A stretch of DNA of 21,939 bases from JAYEHK01 sp034659475. Its GTDB lineage: Bacteria; Bacillota; Syntrophomonadia; Syntrophomonadales; Syntrophomonadaceae. Every line of letters begins with the position of its first letter. Position 1 is the stretch's first letter. The notes below the pieces were generated by a model, which saw nothing but the letters and a program-made list of their open reading frames with translations, had not been told where the DNA came from and did no database searches. Shown piece by piece: positions 1-5,978 of the stretch. Where the stretch lies: assembly GCA_034659475.1 (NCBI GenBank), contig JAYEHK010000043.1, positions 1-21,939 on the forward strand. Reading direction: 5' to 3'. The translations under genes and the position numbers were made by a program.

Positions 1-1262
1 TATACACGAATCCATTTGTGGAAAAAGCATTCTATCTTGTATGTGGAGATAAATTAATTTCTGATGGATATTGTGATATGGATATTTATATATCCGGTAA
101 AATAAATAAAGAGTCCATGCTGCAAATGTTAAAAAACAACGACTCTCCATTTATAAAGTTATATAAGAATGGTTATTCGAAAACAAAAAAATTAGCCGAG
201 ACTTTAAATGATTTTTTTGAGTCTCAAGTTATGCAGAATTATGGAAAAACTGATGACATGAAGCTAATAGAAGCACAAGCTTTAATCAATTGGATCTATA
301 AGTCATTCCCAAATGTTGATGCTCGATTAGAAGCAACCAAGGAATTGATGCAGTTGTTGATGGAGAAATATCAATTGTCAGGTGAAATACATATTTCCAA
401 AGGGATTGCTTATTTGCATTCTCAAGTAGAACTGAATTTTGTATCTTCTACTGAAAAATATTGGAAATGTATTAAAGGGATTTCTCCATTAGAAAGAACG
501 ATATTTTATCGAGGACATGCAGAAGCAAATTATATTTTAGTTCCTTCATTAATGCGTAAACAAAACTGGCTCTTTAACGAACGAACTATGTATAATGAAC
601 TGCTTATTAATTCTCCTGAAAGTTTTGAAAAAATGAATTCCCATCTTGAATATCTTGTAGAAATGCAACATTATGGATTACCTACAAGGTTATTGGACAT
701 TACAACGAATCCGTTGGTAGCATTATATTTTGCTTGTGAAAATCATCATGATTCTTATGGGGAAATTGTAGTTTTTTCTATTGGGAATCATAACATGAAA
801 TATCCCCAAAGTGATACTGTATCGATATTGGCAAGTCTACCTATGTTTGAATATGAAAAACAACAAGAGATATATAAATATGCTATTGACAACAGATTGA
901 CCCAAGAAGAGTTTAATAAAAAAGTAGGACGTTTATTACATGAGGTGAAAACTGAAAAGCCTGCATTTAAGGATCAAATTATAAAAGAGGATCTACTGCA
1001 CAGCCTAATTGTATTACCACTTAAAAATAATAATAGAATATTGAAACAGGATGGAGCTTTTATATTATGTGGCTTATCAAAGGATTATAGGCATCTAGAT
1101 GTTAATGAATTACGATACAATGACACCAATGGAAAACGACAAATAATTATCGTTGAAAATAAACAGCAAATTCTTGATGAGTTAAATGCCTTTTCTATTA
1201 ATAAAGCTACGCTTTTTCCTGAAATTGATGACGTTGCTGATTATATTAAAAGTAAATATTGA
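1..1262 (+). CDS. FRG-domain protein, 5' end outside window
   Basis: The first start codon in the window is GTG at 18, but the frame stays open to base 3 with no ribosome site, so the true start is probably upstream and the gene is partial. Counting from 18 there are 414 residues. The FRG signature is clear: F163-Y-R-G166 followed about 50 residues later by a Q-H-Y-G-L-P-T-R-L-L-D block (217-227) and an A-L-Y-F-A segment. FRG domains are named for this F/R/G pattern; their biochemical activity is poorly established. The first 150 residues match nothing I recognise. No membrane segment or signal peptide is seen. The gene is AT-rich compared with the addAB region and is followed by decayed genes, which fits an acquired, possibly defence-related accessory gene; that role is inference. 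The domain call is fairly sure, the function is not. Confidence 0.75.
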   Translation, partial: YTNPFVEKAFYLVCGDKLISDGYCDMDIYISGKINKESMLQMLKNNDSPFIKLYKNGYSKTKKLAETLNDFFESQVMQNYGKTDDMKLIEAQALINWIYKSFPNVDARLEATKELMQLLMEKYQLSGEIHISKGIAYLHSQVELNFVSSTEKYWKCIKGISPLERTIFYRGHAEANYILVPSLMRKQNWLFNERTMYNELLINSPESFEKMNSHLEYLVEMQHYGLPTRLLDITTNPLVALYFACENHHDSYGEIVVFSIGNHNMKYPQSDTVSILASLPMFEYEKQQEIYKYAIDNRLTQEEFNKKVGRLLHEVKTEKPAFKDQIIKEDLLHSLIVLPLKNNNRILKQDGAFILCGLSKDYRHLDVNELRYNDTNGKRQIIIVENKQQILDELNAFSINKATLFPEIDDVADYIKSKY

Positions 1263-1332
1263 TGATTCCAATGGGAATAAAGGTGCATATACCGATGCGG
1301 AAGAGGCGCAGTTTGGCCAGGAATATACATAA
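1228..1332 (+). pseudogene. Possible 3' remnant of another gene overlapping the FRG gene end
   Basis: In the +1 frame relative to the FRG gene, a 34-codon reading runs from ATG 1228 to TAA 1330-1332. After the FRG stop it gives a plausible polar tail ending E-A-Q-F-G-Q-E-Y-T. The bases after 1263 are less AT-rich than the FRG gene. This may be the surviving 3' end of a gene into which the FRG cassette was inserted, or it may be chance. No ribosome site precedes the ATG. Confidence 0.2.
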
Positions 1333-1367
1333 AGCTAAGAATGAGAAGTTGTCCGGAGGGTATTATT

Positions 1368-1888
1368 ATGAATAACCAAGAAAGCTGTTCGTTACAGTGC
1401 TTTAATATCTATTATCTTAATTTTTCTAAGGTCTACGAAATATTGATGATGATTGATCATGTTATTCCATCGTCAATTGAATGCGAAAACCGCAATAATT
1501 GGGAACGCTTCAAAAAATACCGAGTCTATTCTTAGTGACATCGGTAGTAACAGTAAACGGTATTTAGACAGTATTAAATCGGTGATTGGCAGTGAAACAA
1601 GCCAACGTAATATCAATTCATCAAAGATGATTGAATCGCTTGATGTTAAGGCTACAAAGTCTATTTTGCTCAGAGCCAACAGAGGTACGCTCTTTTTGTT
1701 GGCCTATGATATAGATTACATAACTTCTCTTCTGCATCCTAAGAAAATGATTATAACTATTATTTTATAGCATCTGTTTAGAAATGAATTTCAGAAGATA
1801 TTGCGAACACATTCATTATACTAATAATGGAAAATATTCCCTACGGCAAATGGAGCGTGATGAAATAGAACTTTTGTTAAACTTTTAG
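1368..1888 (+). pseudogene. Decayed gene, at least two frameshifts, product unknown
   Basis: A good ribosome site (GGAGGG, about 1355-1360) precedes ATG 1368. The initial frame soon loses coding character, whereas the neighbouring frame reads K-A-V-R-Y-S-A-L-I-S-I-I-L-I-F-L-R, a typical N-terminal membrane anchor. After a stop near 1445 another frame (about 1453-1770) gives a polar serine/asparagine/lysine-rich segment with little hydrophobic content. A third frame from 1793 to TAG 1886-1888 gives a convincing C-terminus (Y-T-N-N-G-K-Y-S-L-R-Q-M-E-R-D-E-I-E-L-L-L-N-F, split over two stretches of translation). Stitched together this would be a protein of about 165-170 residues with one N-terminal helix. 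I do not recognise the family. Decay by small indels is the simplest reading; sequencing error is an alternative. Confidence 0.5.
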
Positions 1889-1916
1889 CCAACAAAAAGA
1901 ACGTCCCTGTGTTGGC
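1888..1916. repeat. REP-like palindrome, copy 1 (15-nt AGAACGTCCC loop)
   Basis: Perfect 7-bp arms GCCAACA (1888-1894) and TGTTGGC (1910-1916) enclose the 15-nt loop AAAAGAACGTCCCTG. No T-run follows, so it is not a standard terminator. The loop recurs almost unchanged at 5131-5145 inside different arms. The element begins on the stop codon of the decayed gene. Confidence 0.6.
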
Positions 1917-2031
1917 CCAGACTAATATATCCTCGAGCCATTTTAATTAGTATCAATCAATTTTACTGATATTTTTCACACAGTCTGCCGTCCCTATGGT
2001 ACTCTGATTTCTATTAGCTTTAAAAAATAAA
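1917..2031. other. Intergenic stretch, no feature seen
   Basis: Between the palindrome ending at 1916 and the dyad starting at 2032 I find no plausible coding frame, terminator or RNA gene on either strand. It is AT-rich, like the surrounding accessory region. Confidence 0.4.
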
Positions 2032-2055
2032 GACATATATATAAATATATATGTC
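2032..2055. promoter_or_regulatory. Perfect 11-bp dyad, candidate operator
   Basis: GACATATATAT and ATATATATGTC are exact inverted copies separated by AA. The dyad lies where the -35 element would be for the TATAAT at 2059-2064, just ahead of an Xre-type regulator gene, so autoregulation is a natural inference. The AT repeat content makes part of the symmetry easy to get by chance. Confidence 0.5.
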
Positions 2056-2058
2056 GTA

Positions 2059-2080
2059 TATAATTTACATTATGTAATGT
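2059..2080 (+). promoter_or_regulatory. -10 box and second dyad upstream of the HTH gene
   Basis: TATAAT at 2059-2064 is a consensus -10 element 49 bases upstream of the ATG at 2113. No good -35 is visible because that position is taken by the 2032-2055 dyad. Immediately downstream, ACATTA (2067-2072) and TAATGT (2075-2080) form a perfect 6-bp dyad with a TG spacer, near the expected transcription start. Confidence 0.45.
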
Positions 2081-2112
2081 TAGTGATAATATATGCACAT
2101 GGAGGTGATTGT

Positions 2113-2322
2113 ATGGGGCGAAATATTCCCATAAAAGTTGCTCGTGCACAATTTGATATGACGCAAAAACAGCTTGCTGAAAAAGTCGGAATTTCTCGAC
2201 AAACAATGAACGCCATTGAACAAGGAGAATATAATCCCACAATTAAATTATGTAGAGCAATCTGTAGAGCATTAGAGAAAAAACTTGATGATTTATTTTG
2301 GGAGGAAGAAAATGATAAATAA
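2113..2322 (+). CDS. Xre/Cro-family HTH transcriptional regulator
   Basis: This 69-residue protein is a single lambda-repressor-like HTH domain. The recognition core spans about residues 17-42, with T-Q-K-Q-L-A-E-K-V-G-I-S-R-Q-T followed by the I-E-Q-G-E-Y-N-P turn typical of small Xre regulators. The ATG at 2113 is chosen because GGAGGTGAT (2101-2109) sits at ideal distance; the in-frame ATG at 2077 lies inside the promoter dyad. The frame overlaps the downstream membrane-protein gene by 11 bases, so the two are almost certainly co-transcribed. Small regulators of this type paired with a membrane protein gene are common in Firmicutes. The regulator probably binds one or both upstream dyads; its signal is unknown. 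Confidence 0.9.
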   Translation: MGRNIPIKVARAQFDMTQKQLAEKVGISRQTMNAIEQGEYNPTIKLCRAICRALEKKLDDLFWEEENDK

Positions 2323-2794
2323 CAGAGAAAACAATTTGGATGAGATGCAAGAACAAAAGCTTTTAAAAATTGAGCGTAATGGTGCTTGGTTTGCTTTTTG
2401 GGGATTACTGGCGACGATTTTAATGCAAGTGGTAATCGGCGGGGAAAATTTATTCCGCAATATTGTTGGTGAATGGATAATTTTCATGTGTCTTGCTGCA
2501 TACATGGGTGTGTCATGCATGAAAAACGGTATATGGGACAGGCACTTGCAACCAAACGGAAAAACAAATATTATTGTCAGTTTGGTAGCAGGTAGCATAT
2601 GCGGTTCGGTGTTTTTTATCTCCTCATATTTGAAATTTCAGAAATTGTTTGGTTCGATTGCCACTGGGGTATTCATTTTTATTGGAACTTTTGCTTTAGC
2701 ACTTATCACACTAACTGTTTCTGTGTCATTGTATAAGAAAAGAGTAAGAAAACTTGAAGAGGATAGCGAAGCACAATTTGATGATACTCATTAA
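2312..2794 (+). CDS. Four-helix membrane protein partnered with HTH regulator
   Basis: The ATG at 2312 has GGGAGGAAG just upstream (2300-2308) inside the end of the HTH gene and gives 160 residues. A charged N-terminus (about 25 residues) is followed by four hydrophobic segments near residues 27-45, 55-70, 90-108 and 118-138, then a basic and acidic cytosolic tail. No catalytic motif is visible. It resembles the small integral-membrane proteins of uncharacterised DUF type (possibly DUF6773-like) that often sit next to a YgzD-like HTH gene in Clostridia and Bacilli. That family name is from memory and unverified. The overlap with the regulator gene suggests that regulator and membrane protein act in one circuit. 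Confidence 0.7.
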   Translation: MINNRENNLDEMQEQKLLKIERNGAWFAFWGLLATILMQVVIGGENLFRNIVGEWIIFMCLAAYMGVSCMKNGIWDRHLQPNGKTNIIVSLVAGSICGSVFFISSYLKFQKLFGSIATGVFIFIGTFALALITLTVSVSLYKKRVRKLEEDSEAQFDDTH

Positions 2795-2816
2795 TGATAA
2801 GTTGATGTCAGGCGCC

Positions 2817-2841
2817 GGGGCGTTCTTGCGCTCCACGCCCC
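2817..2841. terminator. GC-rich hairpin after the membrane protein gene
   Basis: GGGGCGT (2817-2823) pairs perfectly with ACGCCCC (2835-2841) around an 11-nt loop. Only a broken pyrimidine run (TCTCTATTT) follows, so termination is possible but not classic. On the minus strand it contains AAGAACGCCCC, resembling the loop motif of the palindromes at 1888 and 5123. Confidence 0.4.
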
Positions 2842-2985
2842 TCTCTATTTGCTCCGTGGGATATATAGGCAGGAATTGGAATTTCTTTATGGAAGTCAAC
2901 TATTATGGAGATGAGTCAGTTTGAAAAATGATAGTAATTTTTCAATAAAATAAGATGCTGTTATCTACTGAAAGGAAGGCTATGT

Positions 2986-3996
2986 GTGAAAAGAAGAAGA
3001 ATAGTATCTATCCTTGCTGTGTTATTAATACTCTTTTTAGGTATTAGTGCATATTTTTATCGGCAGCACTACATAACAATTAAAACCTGTCCTGTTTATG
3101 AAAAAGTGAATTTTGGGGATGAATCCATTTATATAACCGAACTTTGTTGGGAAAATTTTGAACGAAACGATAACAGGCGTTCGTACCGTTTGGGAGAGCA
3201 TTCATTTTTCAATTTAGTTTGTTCGTTGAATTTGCCACTGAAAGTTGCAGCACCTGTTTTGAATACATATTATGTCTATAGTAAACCCTATATTAAATAT
3301 GATGAAATGGGTTATATTTCAATAAAAGGACTAAGACTTAAAGAAGGGCTCAATGCCGAAGAGGAACTGGAAGAATTTAACGCTAGCGAGGAATCAGATA
3401 TATTTGATAAATTACATGAATTTAGTAAAAAATATGAAATTTATCATACGCATGCAGAAAGAACTCACAGTAGTACCAGCGAGGGTCACTCCCTCGAAAC
3501 AAATATATTGAAATTTCGCAAACAAGAAAAGAACCTAATACCTTTAGAAACCAAAAATATTGAAATTAGTATTAAAGATAACACCACAGGTATTTCAAAA
3601 ATAATTCAGGTTCACCCCATTTGGGAGTCCAATAATTTCAGCTTTTTCGATAGAAAGCCAGATGACCTTGATTTTGCAGCCGAGATTACGGCGGACAAAT
3701 TCACAAAATTGGTACAAGAAAATAATGAAGAGAAGGCTGAACAATTAGTTTTAGCGGATCTTCGCGCCACATTTCCATGGCAAAAATTGCAACATAAATA
3801 CTGGAATATAGGACGTACCGATGATTATATGGTCTATGAAAGTAATTCTAGTGGATTTGAGAATGTATACTCATATAATATCGAGTATAAGGCTGGAGTT
3901 TCTTACGATTCCGAAGTTAAAGCCAGACAGAAAATCTTTTTAATATATCATCAAGGAACATGGAAGGTTATTGATGTGAGTCCTGTTATTGATTGA
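2986..3996 (+). CDS. Membrane-anchored extracytoplasmic protein, unknown function
   Basis: The GTG at 2986 follows AAAGGAAGG (2971-2979) and gives 336 residues. The N-terminus has four basic residues and one hydrophobic stretch (about residues 7-25, rich in I/L/V), with no lipobox cysteine, so an uncleaved signal anchor or signal peptide is expected and the rest lies outside the membrane. The middle is charged and low in hydrophobicity. The last 100 residues, ending W-K-V-I-D-V-S-P, resemble the NTF2-like fold at the end of many secreted Firmicutes proteins; this is a pattern impression only. Codon use is AT-rich like the neighbours. It is preceded by 190 non-coding bases and appears monocistronic. 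I do not recognise a named family. Confidence 0.7.
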   Translation: MKRRRIVSILAVLLILFLGISAYFYRQHYITIKTCPVYEKVNFGDESIYITELCWENFERNDNRRSYRLGEHSFFNLVCSLNLPLKVAAPVLNTYYVYSKPYIKYDEMGYISIKGLRLKEGLNAEEELEEFNASEESDIFDKLHEFSKKYEIYHTHAERTHSSTSEGHSLETNILKFRKQEKNLIPLETKNIEISIKDNTTGISKIIQVHPIWESNNFSFFDRKPDDLDFAAEITADKFTKLVQENNEEKAEQLVLADLRATFPWQKLQHKYWNIGRTDDYMVYESNSSGFENVYSYNIEYKAGVSYDSEVKARQKIFLIYHQGTWKVIDVSPVID

Positions 3997-4014
3997 AAAA
4001 CATCTCCCTAATGT

Positions 4015-4087
4015 CCAATGGGGCGGTTCTTGTAGCTGGTAAATGGTATTTAGATCCTGCCACGAGAACTGCCCCATTGGCAGTTCT
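4015..4087. repeat. Three-arm palindromic element with alternative hairpins
   Basis: Arm A (4015-4032) and arm B (4063-4080) are inverted 18-nt copies with two mismatches around a 30-nt loop. The 3' part of the element also forms an exact hairpin: AGAACTGCC (4065-4073) and GGCAGTTCT (4079-4087) around CCATT. Arm B can therefore pair with A or with the 3' arm but not both. The element lies between convergent genes ending at 3996 (plus) and 4090 (minus) and may act as a terminator, although neither side has a clear T-run. Confidence 0.55.
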
Positions 4088-4089
4088 AA

Positions 4090-4233
4090 CTATTCGAGTG
4101 GTCTTTTAAAATAATGCCATATCCAAACAACAGTAACTAATTCCCACCCTTGGTCACCGTAAGTATTTAGGATTTTCGTAGTTCTTTCTCCGGTTCCCCA
4201 GATTTGAACACATTTGTATTCAAATTTATTCAT
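4090..4233 (-). CDS. Small DUF4177-like protein
   Basis: The minus strand has an ATG (4233) preceded by AAGGGGAA at good distance and encodes 47 residues. It starts M-N-K-F-E-Y-K-C-V-Q and contains L-N-T-Y-G-D-Q-G-W-E-L-V and a C-terminal Y-F-K-R-P. This is the layout of DUF4177 proteins: an F-E-Y-K strand, a short helix ending L-N-x-x-G-x-x-G-W-E-L-V, then a strand ending F-K-R. The family function is unknown. A TATAAT at 4262-4267 (minus) with a weak -35 lies upstream. The gene is convergent with the membrane-anchored protein gene, with the three-arm palindrome between their ends. The family match is from memory, but the reading frame and signals are convincing despite the short length. Confidence 0.75.
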   Translation of the reverse strand: MNKFEYKCVQIWGTGERTTKILNTYGDQGWELVTVVWIWHYFKRPLE

Positions 4234-4261
4234 AAATTATTCCCCTTACCATTTTTATATA

Positions 4262-4289
4262 ATTATAGCAAAAGATAGTCTGGCTTTAA
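4262..4289 (-). promoter_or_regulatory. Promoter candidate for the DUF4177-like gene
   Basis: On the minus strand TTAAAG (4289-4284) is separated by 16 bases from a consensus TATAAT (4267-4262), 28 bases before the ATG. The -10 is perfect and the -35 weak. Confidence 0.4.
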
Positions 4290-4436
4290 CTAGTGTTCGA
4301 GAGTTGCATAATAAATTTTCCCTGAGCAGTTTTAAAATTTTAATAGCAATTTTTACAGTAAGTTATTTCATTGGAGTTTAATAAAATCTGCAAGTTTCTT
4401 ATAATTGTAGTATTACATACGGGAAGAGGAGATACG

Positions 4437-4934
4437 GTGTTTGATATTACTATCAAAAAGCTATACTGGATAAACGGCATTGCAGACGATCCGGAGGATT
4501 TATGCCTTCATGGAGATGTTGAGACGGCTATAGGATCAGAATGTTTCCAATACAGTGCGACAGTGAGTTCAACTGCATTGTATTTACTAAAGACGCTAAC
4601 AGAAGATCACATTATTGGTGAGGAAAATCAAATGTTACCTTGTTGCGGCTTTAACATGTATGCGAATAAGACTTTAGATACAGTGGACATAGTTGGTTGC
4701 CCAAATGGAATAGACTGGTCTGTTATTCATGAAGGCAATGAAGTGAAATTAATTACTTAATCAGGTAACGAAGTACTAATCTATATTTCCGAATACAAGA
4801 AAGCTGTATTAGAATTCACGAACCAAATTGAGGCATTTTATTTGTCCTGTTCTCCTAAAATAATGCCGAACGATGAGATTGATAAGAATGGGTACATAGC
4901 ATTTTGGAATGAATGGCACAGGCGAGCAAAATAA
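4437..4934 (+). pseudogene. 165-codon gene interrupted by an in-frame TAA
   Basis: The GTG at 4437 follows AAGAGGAGA and opens a frame of 107 residues to a TAA at 4758-4760. The same frame then continues, clearly coding-like, for 57 more codons to TAA 4932-4934 and ends F-W-N-E-W-H-R-R. The two parts join smoothly (G-N-E-V-K-L-I-T, stop, S-G-N-E-V-L-I-Y-I-S-E-Y). A single change at the first base of the stop would give GAA (Glu), so a recent nonsense mutation is the simplest reading. No frameshift is needed. The protein is soluble, acidic and of unknown family; its size and composition recall small immunity-type proteins, which is speculation. The ATG at 4371 in the same frame lacks a ribosome site. 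Confidence 0.75.
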
Positions 4935-5122
4935 AAGCAGCTTTCACTATTGGGCGTGTCGGCCCCCTGTCTCACTTAATGAGCACATGTAACCACCGAT
5001 GTGGGTGAGGGCGAGTCACTGTACAGGTCCTCAGACTCATTTTTGCAATTGCTAGTGGGGGAATACAATTGTTTTTCCTAAAACGAGTCAGCAGACCAGT
5101 CCCCGAGACTCACCAAAAAGGT

Positions 5123-5153
5123 CTGTTACAAGAAGAACGTCCCGGTGTAACAG
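5123..5153. repeat. REP-like palindrome, copy 2 (15-nt AGAACGTCCC loop)
   Basis: CTGTTACA (5123-5130) and TGTAACAG (5146-5153) are perfect 8-bp arms around AGAAGAACGTCCCGG. The loop has the same length as copy 1 (1895-1909) and matches it at 13 of 15 positions, while the arms differ in sequence. A further GTGTAAC (5154-5160) offers a competing right arm. Confidence 0.6.
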
Positions 5154-5179
5154 GTGTAACAAAGGCTGGGGACGATTTT

Positions 5180-5273
5180 AACGCTGATTACCGCTGGTTG
5201 TTGCTGATGAACGCTGTTTTAATATTTACAAAAAAACAGCGTTCATCAGCGAACATCAGCGTAAATCAGCGTT
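5180..5273. repeat. Long imperfect hairpin built from ATCAGCG units
   Basis: The 41-nt arms 5180-5220 and 5233-5273 are inverted copies matching at 35 of 41 positions, with a 12-nt AT-rich loop. The right arm is made of repeated TCATCAGCG / ACATCAGCG / AAATCAGCG units about 10 bases apart, so the hairpin is also internally repetitive. Confidence 0.75.
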
Positions 5274-5280
5274 TTCAGCT

Positions 5281-5470
5281 CGTATTTTCTAATTAACCAC
5301 TCATGTTTGCAGTATACAACCGCCGATGAAAATAAGTGAGGAGTGAGGGCTGAGGCGTTAGGAGTCAGGGACTATGCGCCAGGCATTGCACTCACTCCTC
5401 ACCCCTTACAAAAAAGGTCTGCGTAAGTCCAATAGGTCCGCGTCGTCCGCGTCTATTAAAAATCTATTTT
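5281..5470. repeat. Mosaic intergenic repeat, copy A
   Basis: Modules in order: TATTTTCTAATTAA (from 5283) to GATGAAAATA (5325-5334); a hairpin GTGAGGAGTGA (5336-5346) with TCACTCCTCAC (5392-5402); then AAAAAAGG-TCTGCGTAAGTCC (5410 on) with tandem GTCCGCG. The same modules occur in the same order at 17221-17415. Confidence 0.7.
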
Positions 5471-5482
5471 CTTACAAAACAG

Positions 5483-5535
5483 AAACGGCTTTTTTCTTAC
5501 TAACTTGGCCTCAAAGTGTAAGAAAAAAACCGTTT
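5483..5535 (-). terminator. Long hairpin downstream of the small membrane protein gene
   Basis: Eighteen-base arms (5483-5500 and 5518-5535) pair at 17 of 18 positions around a 17-nt loop. It starts 7 bases past the stop of the minus-strand gene at 5542, and its stem contains the long A/T runs, so it is the likely terminator of that gene. Confidence 0.55.
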
Positions 5536-5541
5536 TTGTGT

Positions 5542-5784
5542 TTAAATTGTCCAGGGCAGGTGAATGAGTAACATAATAATGCCGATTAGAAGCAGCACGA
5601 TTCCAATCAAACCACTCCATAAAGGGAGGGGAACCATTTCACCGGCCAGATTGAGATAATAGCTGACAAGATCTTCCTCACGAACAGCTGTAAGACCTTT
5701 GGAGATCCTAAGATAATGGGTATAAGTGCAGAGTACCATTACGATGCCGATTACCAACAAAACGATAGCTGTTTTCACGATCAT
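5542..5784 (-). CDS. Small membrane protein with two helices
   Basis: The likely product is about 80 residues from ATG 5784, or 78 from the in-frame GTG at 5778. The GTG has the better spacing (8 bases) from AGGAG on the minus strand; the ATG is only 2 bases from it. Two strongly hydrophobic segments (about residues 4-25 and 56-77) flank a short charged loop, and both termini are short. No motif points to a function and I recognise no family. The upstream extension to 5877 lacks a ribosome site and is rejected. The gene diverges from addB; a TTGTTT-17-TAGATT promoter candidate lies at 5836-5808 on the minus strand. Confidence 0.65.
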   Translation of the reverse strand: MIVKTAIVLLVIGIVMVLCTYTHYLRISKGLTAVREEDLVSYYLNLAGEMVPLPLWSGLIGIVLLLIGIIMLLIHLPWTI

Positions 5785-5807
5785 CTCTCCTTTGCTTGCT
5801 ACTAGAT

Positions 5808-5836
5808 AATCTACCAGAGAAATCCATAAAAAACAA
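5808..5836 (-). promoter_or_regulatory. Promoter candidate for the small membrane protein gene
   Basis: TTGTTT (5836-5831) and TAGATT (5813-5808) on the minus strand have 17-base spacing, 24 bases upstream of the ATG. Moderate match to a sigma-A promoter. Confidence 0.4.
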
Positions 5837-5898
5837 GGTGAGTATGGGGAAGGTTTCCCTGAAAAGAACTGTTCCATCCTTTCCTAAAAAGGGGTAAT

Positions 5899-5926
5899 TT
5901 GCGTTAAAATAGAGTGGGGTTATAAT
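5899..5926 (+). promoter_or_regulatory. Promoter of the addBA operon
   Basis: TTGCGT (5899-5904) and consensus TATAAT (5921-5926) are 16 bases apart, 52 bases before the addB ATG. The leader between them holds a 7-bp hairpin AAGCTGC/GCAGCTT (5933-5939, 5958-5964) just ahead of the ribosome site. Confidence 0.6.
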
Positions 5927-5978
5927 AAAATGAAGCTGCCGTTATCGAATTTTTGGAGCAGCTTTATGAGGGGGGATC

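Larger units (their letters stand above)
4935..5541. repeat. Intergenic block of stacked palindromic repeats
   Basis: No credible gene lies in these 607 bases; open frames here run through repeats and lack ribosome sites. Contents in order: a 24-nt motif (4978-5001) shared with 17004-17027 at 22 of 24 positions; a palindrome with the AGAACGTCCC loop (5123-5153); a 41-nt-arm hairpin (5180-5273); a mosaic repeat (5281-5470) with matching modules at 17221-17415; and a terminator-like hairpin (5483-5535). The block separates the low-GC accessory region from the addAB core. Confidence 0.8.

Noticed and set aside
4758..4760. Stop-codon reassignment or recoding at the in-frame TAA
   Set aside because: TAA ends many other genes in the window normally and no recoding structure is seen; nonsense mutation is simpler.
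5069..5571. Open frames 5069-5296 and 5374-5571 on plus
   Set aside because: They run straight through palindromic repeats, lack ribosome sites and have low-complexity translations.
5933..5964. Leader hairpin before addB as a riboswitch
   Set aside because: Only a 7-bp stem with an 18-nt loop; no known riboswitch core is recognisable.
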